6,477 bases of DNA from Thiotrichaceae bacterium. GTDB lineage: Bacteria > Pseudomonadota > Gammaproteobacteria > SZUA-229. How positions within the stretch are numbered: position 1 is the first letter of the stretch; each line of letters starts with the position of its first letter. A model generated the notes under the pieces. The model saw only the letters and a list, made by a program, of their open reading frames with translations, did no database searches and was not told the origin of the DNA. The stretch is from the NCBI GenBank assembly GCA_002746365.1, contig NVWZ01000007.1, positions 20,881-27,357 on the forward strand, read 5' to 3'. Of the stretch, positions 1 through 5,762 are shown piece by piece. The translations under genes and the position numbers were made by a program.

Positions 1-1121
1 TATCAGAATCAATTCATCGAGGCGAAATATGGCACGGCATAATAAGTTTTTTACGTAAAGATGGCACGTCGTACTGGACCAAAACAACGATTACTCCATT
101 TTCCAATAAAGATGCAGAAGTATATAAATTTGTTGTTGTCAGTACAGACATTACTGAACAGAAAATAATAGAAGAAAAACTGCTCATCAGTAATCTTGAG
201 ATTGAAAAAGCACACAAGGAACTTGAACAATCGCAAAACATGATGTTACACACGGAAAAGCTTGCCTCAGTAGGCCAGCTGGCAGCCGGCATCGCCCATG
301 AGATCAATACCCCGATCCAGTTTGTTGGTGACAACACCCGATTCCTGCAAGAATCCTTTAATGATTTGTTAGGTCTCATTGAGGTCTATAAAGAGCTGGG
401 TAATGCCGCTAACGAAAGCAAAGTCTTACCCGAACTGGTTGATAAGGCGCATGCGCTGAGTGAAGAAGTCGAAGTGGATTATCTCTCCGAGGAAATACCC
501 AGTGCCATCACTCAGTCGCTGGAAGGAATTGAGCGTATTAGCAAGATTGTGCTCTCAATGAAAAACTTCTCACATCCTGGTACAGACCACCTTGAAAATG
601 TTGACCTTAACCATGCTATTGAAAGCACCATCAATGTATCGCGAAATGAATGGAAGTACGTTGCCGAGATGGTTACCGAGTTTGATTCAAGTCTGCTGTT
701 GGTCCCCTGTTTTCCGGGTGAATTCAACCAGGTGGTATTAAATATGATAGTTAATGCCGCACATGCTATTGGTGACAGTCGTAATGAAACTGATCCGCTG
801 GGCACAATCACCATCAGCACAAAACTGGATGACAATAATGTAGAAATACGCATTACTGACAGTGGGTGCGGCATGGACGAGGAAGTAAGCAGGCATATTT
901 TTGAACAATTCTTTACCACAAAAGGTGTCGGCAAAGGCACGGGCCAGGGACTATCAATTGCTTATGCGGTCATTGTTGACAAACATAAAGGTACGGTCTC
1001 TGTTGACAGCAAACCGGGTAAGGGATCGACATTTATTATCCGTCTACCGATGAACATGCCGGTTGATAAACAGGAAATGGATGAAAGCAAAGAAATAATA
1101 AACAAGACCGGTGTTATGTAA
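1..1121 (+). CDS. PAS-domain sensor histidine kinase, 5' truncated by window edge
   Basis: This is the C-terminal 372 residues of a sensor kinase. The frame is open from base 3, so the Met at 240 is internal and not the start. Residues 1-55 are the end of a PAS/PAC domain (RKDGTSYW, then VVVSTDITEQK). A coiled-coil linker rich in Glu and Lys follows at about 55-90. The H-box AAGIAHEINTP carries the phospho-acceptor His at residue 99 (codon 297-299), followed by an E-x-x-T motif typical of kinase/phosphatase function. The ATPase domain has an N-box (NMIVNAAHA, about 248-256), G1 (DSGCG, about 286), F-box (FEQFFTTK, about 300) and G2 (GKGTGQGLS, about 310), so the catalytic core looks complete. 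No receiver or transmembrane segment is seen in the visible part. It overlaps the next gene by one base (TAATG) and probably phosphorylates the two downstream response regulators (inference). The signal sensed is unknown because the N-terminus is missing. Confidence 0.95.
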   Translation, partial: SESIHRGEIWHGIISFLRKDGTSYWTKTTITPFSNKDAEVYKFVVVSTDITEQKIIEEKLLISNLEIEKAHKELEQSQNMMLHTEKLASVGQLAAGIAHEINTPIQFVGDNTRFLQESFNDLLGLIEVYKELGNAANESKVLPELVDKAHALSEEVEVDYLSEEIPSAITQSLEGIERISKIVLSMKNFSHPGTDHLENVDLNHAIESTINVSRNEWKYVAEMVTEFDSSLLLVPCFPGEFNQVVLNMIVNAAHAIGDSRNETDPLGTITISTKLDDNNVEIRITDSGCGMDEEVSRHIFEQFFTTKGVGKGTGQGLSIAYAVIVDKHKGTVSVDSKPGKGSTFIIRLPMNMPVDKQEMDESKEIINKTGVM

Positions 1122-2329
1122 TGAAAAAGCGAATTTTATTTTTTGATGATGAACCCAATATTTTACAGGGCCTTAAACGTTTGCTTAGAAGCCAGCGTCA
1201 TGAATGGGATATGCAATTTAGTGAAGGCGGTGAACAGGCGCTGGAGATGTTGGAGCAGGAGCCATTCGATGCAATTATTTCTGATATGAAAATGCCTGGT
1301 ATGGATGGAGCCCAGTTGCTTGATGAAGTTAAAGATCGTCATCCAGAAATGGTTCGCTTTATATTGTCAGGTTATTCAGATCAGGAGCTGGTCATGCGTT
1401 CAGTTGGCTCATCACATCAGTACATGGCAAAACCCTGTGAGTTTGAGCTATTAAAAACCAATCTTGCTGATGCGTTTACCCTGCGTGAGTTACTCACTTC
1501 CGAAGCTTTACGTACCGTTGTTACGGGTATGGATTCACTACCCAGTTTGCCTAATATTTATTGTGAAGTGATTGAAGAGTTACAATCACCTAATGCTTCA
1601 ATAAAAGTTGTTGGTGGTATTGTTGAGCAGGACCCCGGCATGTCCATCAAGATTCTTCAATTGGTAAATTCAGCATATTTTGGTATTAACCGACATATAT
1701 CAAACCCTGCAGAAGCAGTAAATTTTCTTGGTGTAGACGTCATTAAATCCCTGATGCTTTCCGAAGGTATATTTTCACAATTTGATCCAGCGGCTATCAA
1801 AGCTTTGTCACTGGATTCCATGAAAAATCGGTGTTTACAAGTGGCACAGGCGGCATGTTCTATCGCTAAAGCAGAAGGTGCCGATAAAAAAATAGTGGAT
1901 CAGGCTTTCCTTGCCGGTTTATTGTACGATATAGGAACAATAGTACTGGCGTCTAATGTGCCTGAAGATTTTATACGTGCCCGTGATCTTGTGAAGACTG
2001 AAGGCATCGATTTGTATTCTGCAGAAAAACAGGTCTTTGGAACTACCCATGCAGAGGTCGGCGCTTATTTGCTTGGACTATGGGGCATTGACGATGATGT
2101 AGTTGCTGCCGTGGCTTACCACCATCGACCAGGGGCATACCCTACGCCAAAATTCTCTGCATTAACAGCTGTTTTTATTGCTACAAGTTATATTATTGAG
2201 AAACCACCATCAAAAGAACAGCAGCTAATCTCTGAAGAAGGCCTGGCTTATCTAGAACACCTTGGACTGGCCGACAGGTTACCTGAATGGCAGACAATAT
2301 GTAAACCACTTGAAGAGGACGCAGCCTGA
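1121..2329 (+). CDS. Response regulator, REC receiver plus HDOD output domain
   Basis: This 402-residue protein has two domains. Residues 1-120 form a receiver with acidic pair D9/D10, phospho-acceptor D55 (in ISDMKMPGMDG), S83 and K104 (MAKPC), so all phosphorylation residues are present. Residues about 136-335 form an HDOD domain: LPSLPNIYCEV at its start, EQDPGMSIKILQLVNSAYFG, then GLLYDIG, HAEVGAYLLGLWG and AYHHRPG. Many HDOD proteins have GLLHDIGK; here Tyr269 replaces the His and Thr273 the Lys. HDOD domains are in any case regarded as non-enzymatic relatives of HD phosphohydrolases that act through protein contacts. The ATG at 1121 overlaps the kinase stop codon, and no strong Shine-Dalgarno precedes it, which fits translational coupling. 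The likely role is a cytoplasmic output of the upstream kinase; its target cannot be told from sequence. Confidence 0.95.
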   Translation: MKKRILFFDDEPNILQGLKRLLRSQRHEWDMQFSEGGEQALEMLEQEPFDAIISDMKMPGMDGAQLLDEVKDRHPEMVRFILSGYSDQELVMRSVGSSHQYMAKPCEFELLKTNLADAFTLRELLTSEALRTVVTGMDSLPSLPNIYCEVIEELQSPNASIKVVGGIVEQDPGMSIKILQLVNSAYFGINRHISNPAEAVNFLGVDVIKSLMLSEGIFSQFDPAAIKALSLDSMKNRCLQVAQAACSIAKAEGADKKIVDQAFLAGLLYDIGTIVLASNVPEDFIRARDLVKTEGIDLYSAEKQVFGTTHAEVGAYLLGLWGIDDDVVAAVAYHHRPGAYPTPKFSALTAVFIATSYIIEKPPSKEQQLISEEGLAYLEHLGLADRLPEWQTICKPLEEDAA

Positions 2330-3519
2330 TGTCTGAAAAAATACTTTTTGTTGATGATGAAGCCAATGTTCTCAGCGCACTGAAACGTCAGTTTCGTAAA
2401 CAGTATGCTGTTAGCACAGCAGAAAGCGGTGCTAACGGTCTGCAAAAAATTGCAAAGGAAGGGCCTTATGCAGTAATAATTTCTGACATGCAAATGCCTG
2501 AAATGAATGGCATACAGTTTCTCCAGGTTGCACAGCAGATGGCGCCGGAAAGTGTTCGCCTGATGTTGACCGGCAATGCTGACCAGAAAACTGCAATTGA
2601 TGCCGTCAATAAAGGCTGCGTTTTTAGCTTTTACACAAAACCATGTGCGCCAGAAATCATGTCGCAGGCGATCGAAAAAGCTATTGATCAGTACCACCTG
2701 ATTACCGCAGAACGTGAGTTGCTGGAAGGTACTTTAAATGGATCCGTCAAATTGTTGATGGACATGTTGTCTATGGTTGCGCCTGATGCATTTGGTAAAA
2801 CAGTCGCAATTCAGGAAATGGTCGGCAAACTGCTTAATTCTTTCGATCTTGAAGACACCTGGAACCTTAAACTAGCTGCAATGTTAAGCAATATCGCATG
2901 CGTCACACTACCGCCAGAGACACTGGCAAAAACGTGGACAAACAATGCATTAAGCCCACAAGAAAAACTCATGATTACCCGCTTACCTGAGGTTGGCAAG
3001 AACCTGATCTCCAATATTCCACGGCTTGAACGAGTATCAGAAATAATATATTACCAACATAAGTTATTTAGTGGTGGTGGCTTTCCAGAGAATAATTGTT
3101 CGGGTGAAGATATCCCGCAAGAAAGCCGCATATTAAAAATATTGCATGACATAGAGGATTTCAAGGCGCAGGGACTCGGTGTCCTTCCAGCACTAAAACG
3201 TATGTCAGCTAGTCATGGCAACTACGACCCGAACATATTAAATGAAGTCATTCGTGTGTTTTCAAATAGTGAGAATACAGTCATGTCTAATACGGTTATT
3301 AATACCACATTAAATAGACTTCAGCCTGGCCATGTGCTGGCTGCAAATATTGAAAGTGTGGAAGGTAAACTTTTATTTGCCGCTGGCCATAAGATTACAA
3401 ATACTATAATAGAAAGGCTTCTTAACTATCAGCAAATAACAAAATTGAAAGAGCCTATACAGGTAAGTGTTAATTACCATAATGATAACTCACCAGAAGC
3501 TATGGATGTTGCTGTATAA
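2329..3519 (+). CDS. Response regulator, REC plus degenerate HD-GYP-like domain
   Basis: This 396-residue protein has a complete receiver at 1-120: D9/D10, phospho-acceptor D53, T81 and K104 (FYTKPC). Residues about 135-315 align by eye with the HD-GYP cyclic-di-GMP phosphodiesterase fold, but the active site is lost. The expected LHDIGK motif reads LSNIAC (187-191), so the His-Asp pair is Ser-Asn. The expected HH-E-x-x-DGxGYP motif reads QHKLFSGGGFP (243-253), keeping only His244. The helix His before it is Leu219. It is therefore probably a catalytically dead, binding-only output (inference). Residues about 325-385 form an extra C-terminal module (LNRLQPGHVLAANI, then GKLLFAAGHKIT), a type that accompanies some HD-GYP regulators. 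The start ATG overlaps the preceding TGA and has GAGG at 2315-2318, ten bases upstream. As the last gene of the operon it is probably phosphorylated by the same kinase. Confidence 0.92.
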   Translation: MSEKILFVDDEANVLSALKRQFRKQYAVSTAESGANGLQKIAKEGPYAVIISDMQMPEMNGIQFLQVAQQMAPESVRLMLTGNADQKTAIDAVNKGCVFSFYTKPCAPEIMSQAIEKAIDQYHLITAERELLEGTLNGSVKLLMDMLSMVAPDAFGKTVAIQEMVGKLLNSFDLEDTWNLKLAAMLSNIACVTLPPETLAKTWTNNALSPQEKLMITRLPEVGKNLISNIPRLERVSEIIYYQHKLFSGGGFPENNCSGEDIPQESRILKILHDIEDFKAQGLGVLPALKRMSASHGNYDPNILNEVIRVFSNSENTVMSNTVINTTLNRLQPGHVLAANIESVEGKLLFAAGHKITNTIIERLLNYQQITKLKEPIQVSVNYHNDNSPEAMDVAV

Positions 3520-3551
3520 CAGGTAGTGAATACCTGATGCTCAGCTTTTTT
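3520..3551 (+). terminator. Weak candidate intrinsic terminator after the signalling operon
   Basis: Immediately after the last stop codon there is a 6-bp hairpin, caggta (3520-3525) and tacctg (3531-3536) with a 5-base loop. A run of six T follows at 3546-3551. The T-run lies nine bases past this stem. A competing 4-bp stem (ctga/tcag, 3534-3544) sits one base from the T-run. Neither is a strong GC-rich terminator, so termination here is only suggested. The rest of the 168-base convergent gap holds a 6-bp inverted repeat (catgta 3623-3628, tacatg 3637-3642) and nothing else I can interpret. Confidence 0.3.
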
Positions 3552-3687
3552 CGCAGAACAGCAACTGTAAACTTACACCGTATTCATATGACTTTACGAA
3601 ACCTGCATATGATCCGTCACCCCATGTATACAAATCTACATGCTTGTAATATATATAAGCCTGGTTAGTGATACTTATCGGCATGCG

Positions 3688-4224
3688 TTAGAATGCCTGC
3701 AATGTCTCCCAGCTGACTTCACATTCACCTAGTTCTGTCGCTACATAGGCTGAATCACTTGAAATGGTGACGGAGATTTCCATGGTTCGTTGCACCAGTG
3801 CTGCCAGCGCTTCTATTTCTAACCACTGAAATCGATAGATAGAAGCTTTAAGTTGTTTGATTTTTTCTTTAGCTTGATCCCACCAAACATCTGACTTTGT
3901 ATTAAAACTATAAACGCTAACAGCTGCTGCAAGCGAGCTAGATTTTTTGATTCGTTCGACTGATGGTTCACCGACATCAATCCATAACGTAATTTGATCA
4001 TCAAGAGTACGCGCCCATATATCAGGTTCATCGATAGCGCTCAGCCCCTTTGTAAAGCTAAGGTGTTCCTGAGCGTTGATGCAAAAAGCGATGACACGCA
4101 CCATCATCCGCGCTATCGATTCTGAAGGATGTTTTGCTAAGGTCAAATTTAGCGTATCGTAATAATGACGATCAAGATCGGATAACGATATCTTTAGTTT
4201 ATATATGGTTGGTTTTATAGCCAA
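3688..4224 (-). CDS. yaeQ: YaeQ family protein
   Basis: This 178-residue protein is the normal length for YaeQ (about 180). The N-terminus MAIKPTIYKL closely resembles E. coli YaeQ (MALKATIYK). Further family blocks are TLAKHPSE (28-35), LSFTKGLSAIDEPD (55-68), LWIDVGEP (80-87) and RIKKS (91-95), then a WW pair at 114-115 and QRTME near the end. Structural work places YaeQ in the PD-(D/E)XK nuclease-like fold, but no activity is established. An early report linking it to RfaH was later disputed. The start codon is TTG (4224-4222). An in-frame TAA lies 18 bases upstream, no upstream ATG or GTG exists, and the family N-terminus fits exactly. The gene lies 33 bases downstream of the MYG1-family gene on the same strand, so the two are probably co-transcribed. 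No signal peptide is seen; it is a cytoplasmic protein. Confidence 0.93.
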   Translation of the reverse strand: MAIKPTIYKLKISLSDLDRHYYDTLNLTLAKHPSESIARMMVRVIAFCINAQEHLSFTKGLSAIDEPDIWARTLDDQITLWIDVGEPSVERIKKSSSLAAAVSVYSFNTKSDVWWDQAKEKIKQLKASIYRFQWLEIEALAALVQRTMEISVTISSDSAYVATELGECEVSWETLQAF

Positions 4225-4232
4225 AATTGTAC

Positions 4233-4250
4233 GCCTTAGTGCTTAAGGGC
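4233..4250 (-). promoter_or_regulatory. Ribosome binding site of yaeQ inside a small hairpin
   Basis: On the minus strand TAAGG (4238-4234) precedes the TTG start of yaeQ by nine bases and supports that start. The same bases form the 3' arm of a small stem: 4233-4238 pairs with 4244-4250, six pairs with one bulged G and a 5-base loop. The pairing could partly mask the ribosome site and make yaeQ translation depend on ribosomes arriving from the upstream gene. The site is visible; the regulatory effect is inference. Confidence 0.45.
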
Positions 4251-4257
4251 ACTTATA

Positions 4258-5127
4258 TTATTGTTGAAGTGCTATTGATGCCATTTTCATAGTGCTTTCA
4301 AATGATTCTGCACCCGCAATAAATAAACCGTTATGGCAGAACATGGCATCATCAATACCCGTTACTTCTATAAGCTCTTTATCGGATAAACCGGCCCATT
4401 GTTTAGGCAATGATTTTCTGTTTTCGAATGAACCGGGCTCAACGGGTACGGTTTGAATTCTCCATTCACCAGACTGAGATGGGTAAATCATATATAAAGC
4501 CTCTTCAGATAAGGCGTGAACCGTTCTTTTCCACGGGGTATATTTTTCTAATACAATCACTCTTGGATCTTCTGCATTATCAATAGCCTTAGCCACAATC
4601 GCTTTCGCACTAACGCCACCGTTAGCAGATGCAATGAATCGTGCTAAAACCCGTGATGCAAAATTAACTGCTTCATCAAAACAGGTATCAAAGTGGCTAT
4701 CTTCTTGCCAGGTCGGGTTAAACATTGAAATAGTTTGGCTAAGGGTAATACCTTTAATAACACCTTCGACATGCCCACAATCGATGGCATCAATGTTGGA
4801 TACCAGACCGGCATCAACAGCATTGGCTACGTCCTGGTCACCCTGGCATATTTCTAAGCCATATTTCTGCCAAATTAAACCAAATGAGGAATAAGGAATA
4901 CCATTTTCGCGCTCACCTGCCCCACCACGTTGATGATGATCAAAACGATCTGAATCCGCGTCATATATACCCCCTACATCAAGCACAATATCTGCCTTGT
5001 CGATTAACTCTAAATCGCGTGTGCGAATGAGATTAAAAGAAGGCAGTATGCTCTTAAGTGCAGCGATACTGAAAACGTCATCTGCATGAAAATTACCGTT
5101 GTGCGTTGCTATCGTTTTATCATTCAT
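4258..5127 (-). CDS. MYG1 family protein (UPF0160, DHH-like metal-dependent hydrolase)
   Basis: This 289-residue protein spans the full family length. Signature blocks are ATHNGNFHADDVFS (7-20, with His9, His14, Asp16, Asp17), VLDVGG (48-53), and DRFDHHQ (60-66) with the DHH-type Asp63-His64-His65. AIDCG (114-118) matches the family's AIDNG block. The C-terminus has FCHNGLFIAGAESFESTMKM (263-282), the typical closing segment. All the metal-binding Asp and His residues I expect are present, so the protein is probably active. The eukaryotic relative MYG1 is reported as a 3'-5' RNA exonuclease; the bacterial role is not established. The ATG at 5127 sits just before the conserved block and no strong Shine-Dalgarno is seen. 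It is the first gene of a likely two-gene unit with yaeQ and is divergent from the DUF6172-type gene. Confidence 0.93.
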   Translation of the reverse strand: MNDKTIATHNGNFHADDVFSIAALKSILPSFNLIRTRDLELIDKADIVLDVGGIYDADSDRFDHHQRGGAGERENGIPYSSFGLIWQKYGLEICQGDQDVANAVDAGLVSNIDAIDCGHVEGVIKGITLSQTISMFNPTWQEDSHFDTCFDEAVNFASRVLARFIASANGGVSAKAIVAKAIDNAEDPRVIVLEKYTPWKRTVHALSEEALYMIYPSQSGEWRIQTVPVEPGSFENRKSLPKQWAGLSDKELIEVTGIDDAMFCHNGLFIAGAESFESTMKMASIALQQ

Positions 5128-5161
5128 TTGTTCTGTGTCATGTTAGAAAGGGTAATAAGGC

Positions 5162-5179
5162 ATTATATTCAGATATAAT
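5162..5179. promoter_or_regulatory. Palindromic AT element, candidate shared -10 of divergent promoters
   Basis: A perfect 7-bp inverted repeat, attatat / tcag / atataat, lies between the divergent MYG1-family and DUF6172-type genes. Its right arm contains TATAAT (5174-5179) on the plus strand, 26 bases before the ATG at 5206. Its left arm contains TATAAT on the minus strand (5167-5162), 34 bases before the ATG at 5127. Both spacings suit a bacterial -10 box. I see no good -35 hexamer at 16-18 bases from either, so the promoter calls are tentative. The palindrome could also be an operator. Confidence 0.4.
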
Positions 5180-5205
5180 AGCGTACTAGTTATAAAGAGA
5201 TTACC

Positions 5206-5505
5206 ATGAAAAAGACATTTAATTTAACCCATGAAAAAATTAAGCTGCCTCGGCTTATTGACGCAATAAAGCACGAAGTAAAAAAATATTTAAAAAGAGA
5301 GCGTAGAAGGACATTACCGGAAGATGCTGACTACTGGGACTTTGATTGTCGCTTTGGTGTTGATGAAGATAGTAGTGAAGTGATACATGTCTCTGAAATA
5401 AATAAATCAATAAGTTGGGCTGAGTCAGAAAATCTTGATAGTTTCTATCTTGAAGTGATGGTTAAGCCCTGCAGCAGAATCCGGACATCGGAAAACGAAT
5501 CTTAA
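5206..5505 (+). CDS. DUF6172-type small conserved protein
   Basis: This is a 99-residue, mostly charged cytoplasmic protein without a signal peptide or membrane segment. I recognise the arrangement of a DUF6172-like family: a start MKKTFNL, an IKHEVKKYLKRERRRTLPE block (about 21-39) that is strongly basic, then DYWDFDCRFG (42-51), a VIHVSEI strand (59-65) and a YLEVMVKPCSR end (81-91). The family function is unknown. The basic helix followed by an aromatic-acidic block could suit nucleic-acid or ribosome contact, but that is only a guess. AAGAGA at 5195-5200 is a plausible ribosome site five bases before the ATG, and the palindromic TATAAT lies upstream. It is a single-gene unit: the next plus-strand sequence is a structured repeat region, and the neighbour to the right is on the other strand. 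Confidence 0.8.
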   Translation: MKKTFNLTHEKIKLPRLIDAIKHEVKKYLKRERRRTLPEDADYWDFDCRFGVDEDSSEVIHVSEINKSISWAESENLDSFYLEVMVKPCSRIRTSENES

Positions 5506-5557
5506 TTTAATAATCAAAAAGAATTAGTTTTATTGTCCCAGATCGCTAGTAAAACGA

Positions 5558-5590
5558 TGCACTTTCAGTGCAAGACTTTAGTAAAGGTCT
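5558..5590. repeat. Two adjacent small stem-loops before the long inverted repeat
   Basis: The first is a perfect 6-bp stem, tgcact (5558-5563) and agtgca (5567-5572), with a 3-base loop. The second follows directly: agactt (5573-5578) pairs with aaggtct (5584-5590) with one bulged G and a 5-base loop. The last two bases of the second stem are also the first two bases of the long inverted repeat, so the folds compete. A cgctagt heptamer at 5544-5550 matches the same heptamer inside the long repeat (5602-5608), which suggests the flank contains decayed copies of related repeat material. Confidence 0.45.
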
Positions 5591-5662
5591 GTCATCCTGA
5601 ACGCTAGTGAAGGATCTTATACACTGGCATTTTAGATCCTTCACTAGCGTTCAGGATGACAG
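5589..5662. repeat. Perfect 29-bp inverted repeat, REP/MITE-like intergenic palindrome
   Basis: Bases 5589-5617 are the exact reverse complement of 5634-5662, 29 of 29, separated by a 16-base loop (5618-5633). The arm begins ctgtcatcctgaacg and ends gtgaaggatct, a variant of the 'GTCATCCTGAGCG...GAAGGATCT' type of intergenic palindrome I know to be scattered in many bacterial genomes. Each arm also carries an internal ATCCT/AGGAT dyad (5594-5598 and 5611-5615), so each arm can fold alone. No direct repeat of the target site is evident outside the arms and no transposase is nearby. No T-run follows the stem, so it is not a classical terminator. In RNA it would make a very stable hairpin that could protect the 3' end of the DUF6172-type transcript. 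Confidence 0.88.
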
Positions 5663-5715
5663 CGATATATATAATGTCACTGGTTTTGAAAAGACTGTAA
5701 CTTTTATTAGTAAAT

Positions 5716-5731
5716 AACGATTTTAATCGTT
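5716..5731 (-). terminator. Weak hairpin downstream of the helicase gene
   Basis: The sequence aacgat (5716-5721) and atcgtt (5726-5731) form a 6-bp stem with a 4-base loop. It lies about 20 bases past the helicase stop, read on the minus strand. AT-rich sequence follows but no T-run, so it is a poor intrinsic terminator on either strand. It may act together with the hairpin over the stop codon. Confidence 0.25.
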
Positions 5732-5741
5732 CTGAAGCAAC

Positions 5742-5762
5742 CTATGGACTTTTAGTCCATAG
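5742..5762 (-). other. Perfect 9-bp hairpin over the helicase stop codon
   Basis: Bases 5742-5750 (ctatggact) and 5754-5762 (agtccatag) are perfectly complementary around a 3-base loop. Read on the minus strand, the TAA stop of the helicase begins with the last base of the stem and continues into the loop. It is followed by mixed sequence without a T-run. It is more likely an mRNA 3'-end or stop-codon structure than an intrinsic terminator. Confidence 0.5.

Noticed and set aside
240..242. Methionine at 240 as the start of the histidine kinase
   Set aside because: The same frame is open to base 3 and encodes a PAS/PAC end and coiled coil upstream, so this Met is internal.
14..379. Minus-strand open frames at the left edge
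   Set aside because: They are antisense to the PAS and H-box coding sequence, with no domain and no ribosome site I trust.
512..940. Minus-strand open frame inside the kinase
   Set aside because: It lies opposite the conserved ATPase domain and its product resembles no family; it is a shadow frame.
2248..2697. Minus-strand open frame across the two regulator genes
   Set aside because: It covers a conserved receiver on the other strand and has no recognisable domain.
4634..4894. Plus-strand open frame inside the MYG1-family gene
   Set aside because: It is antisense to a conserved coding region and has no recognisable product.
5589..5662. Long inverted repeat as a rho-independent terminator or CRISPR repeat
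   Set aside because: There is no T-run after the stem, and only one repeat unit without spacer periodicity.
5670..5675. TATAAT on the plus strand right of the long inverted repeat
   Set aside because: It has no plausible -35 and no plus-strand gene downstream; AT-rich chance is enough.
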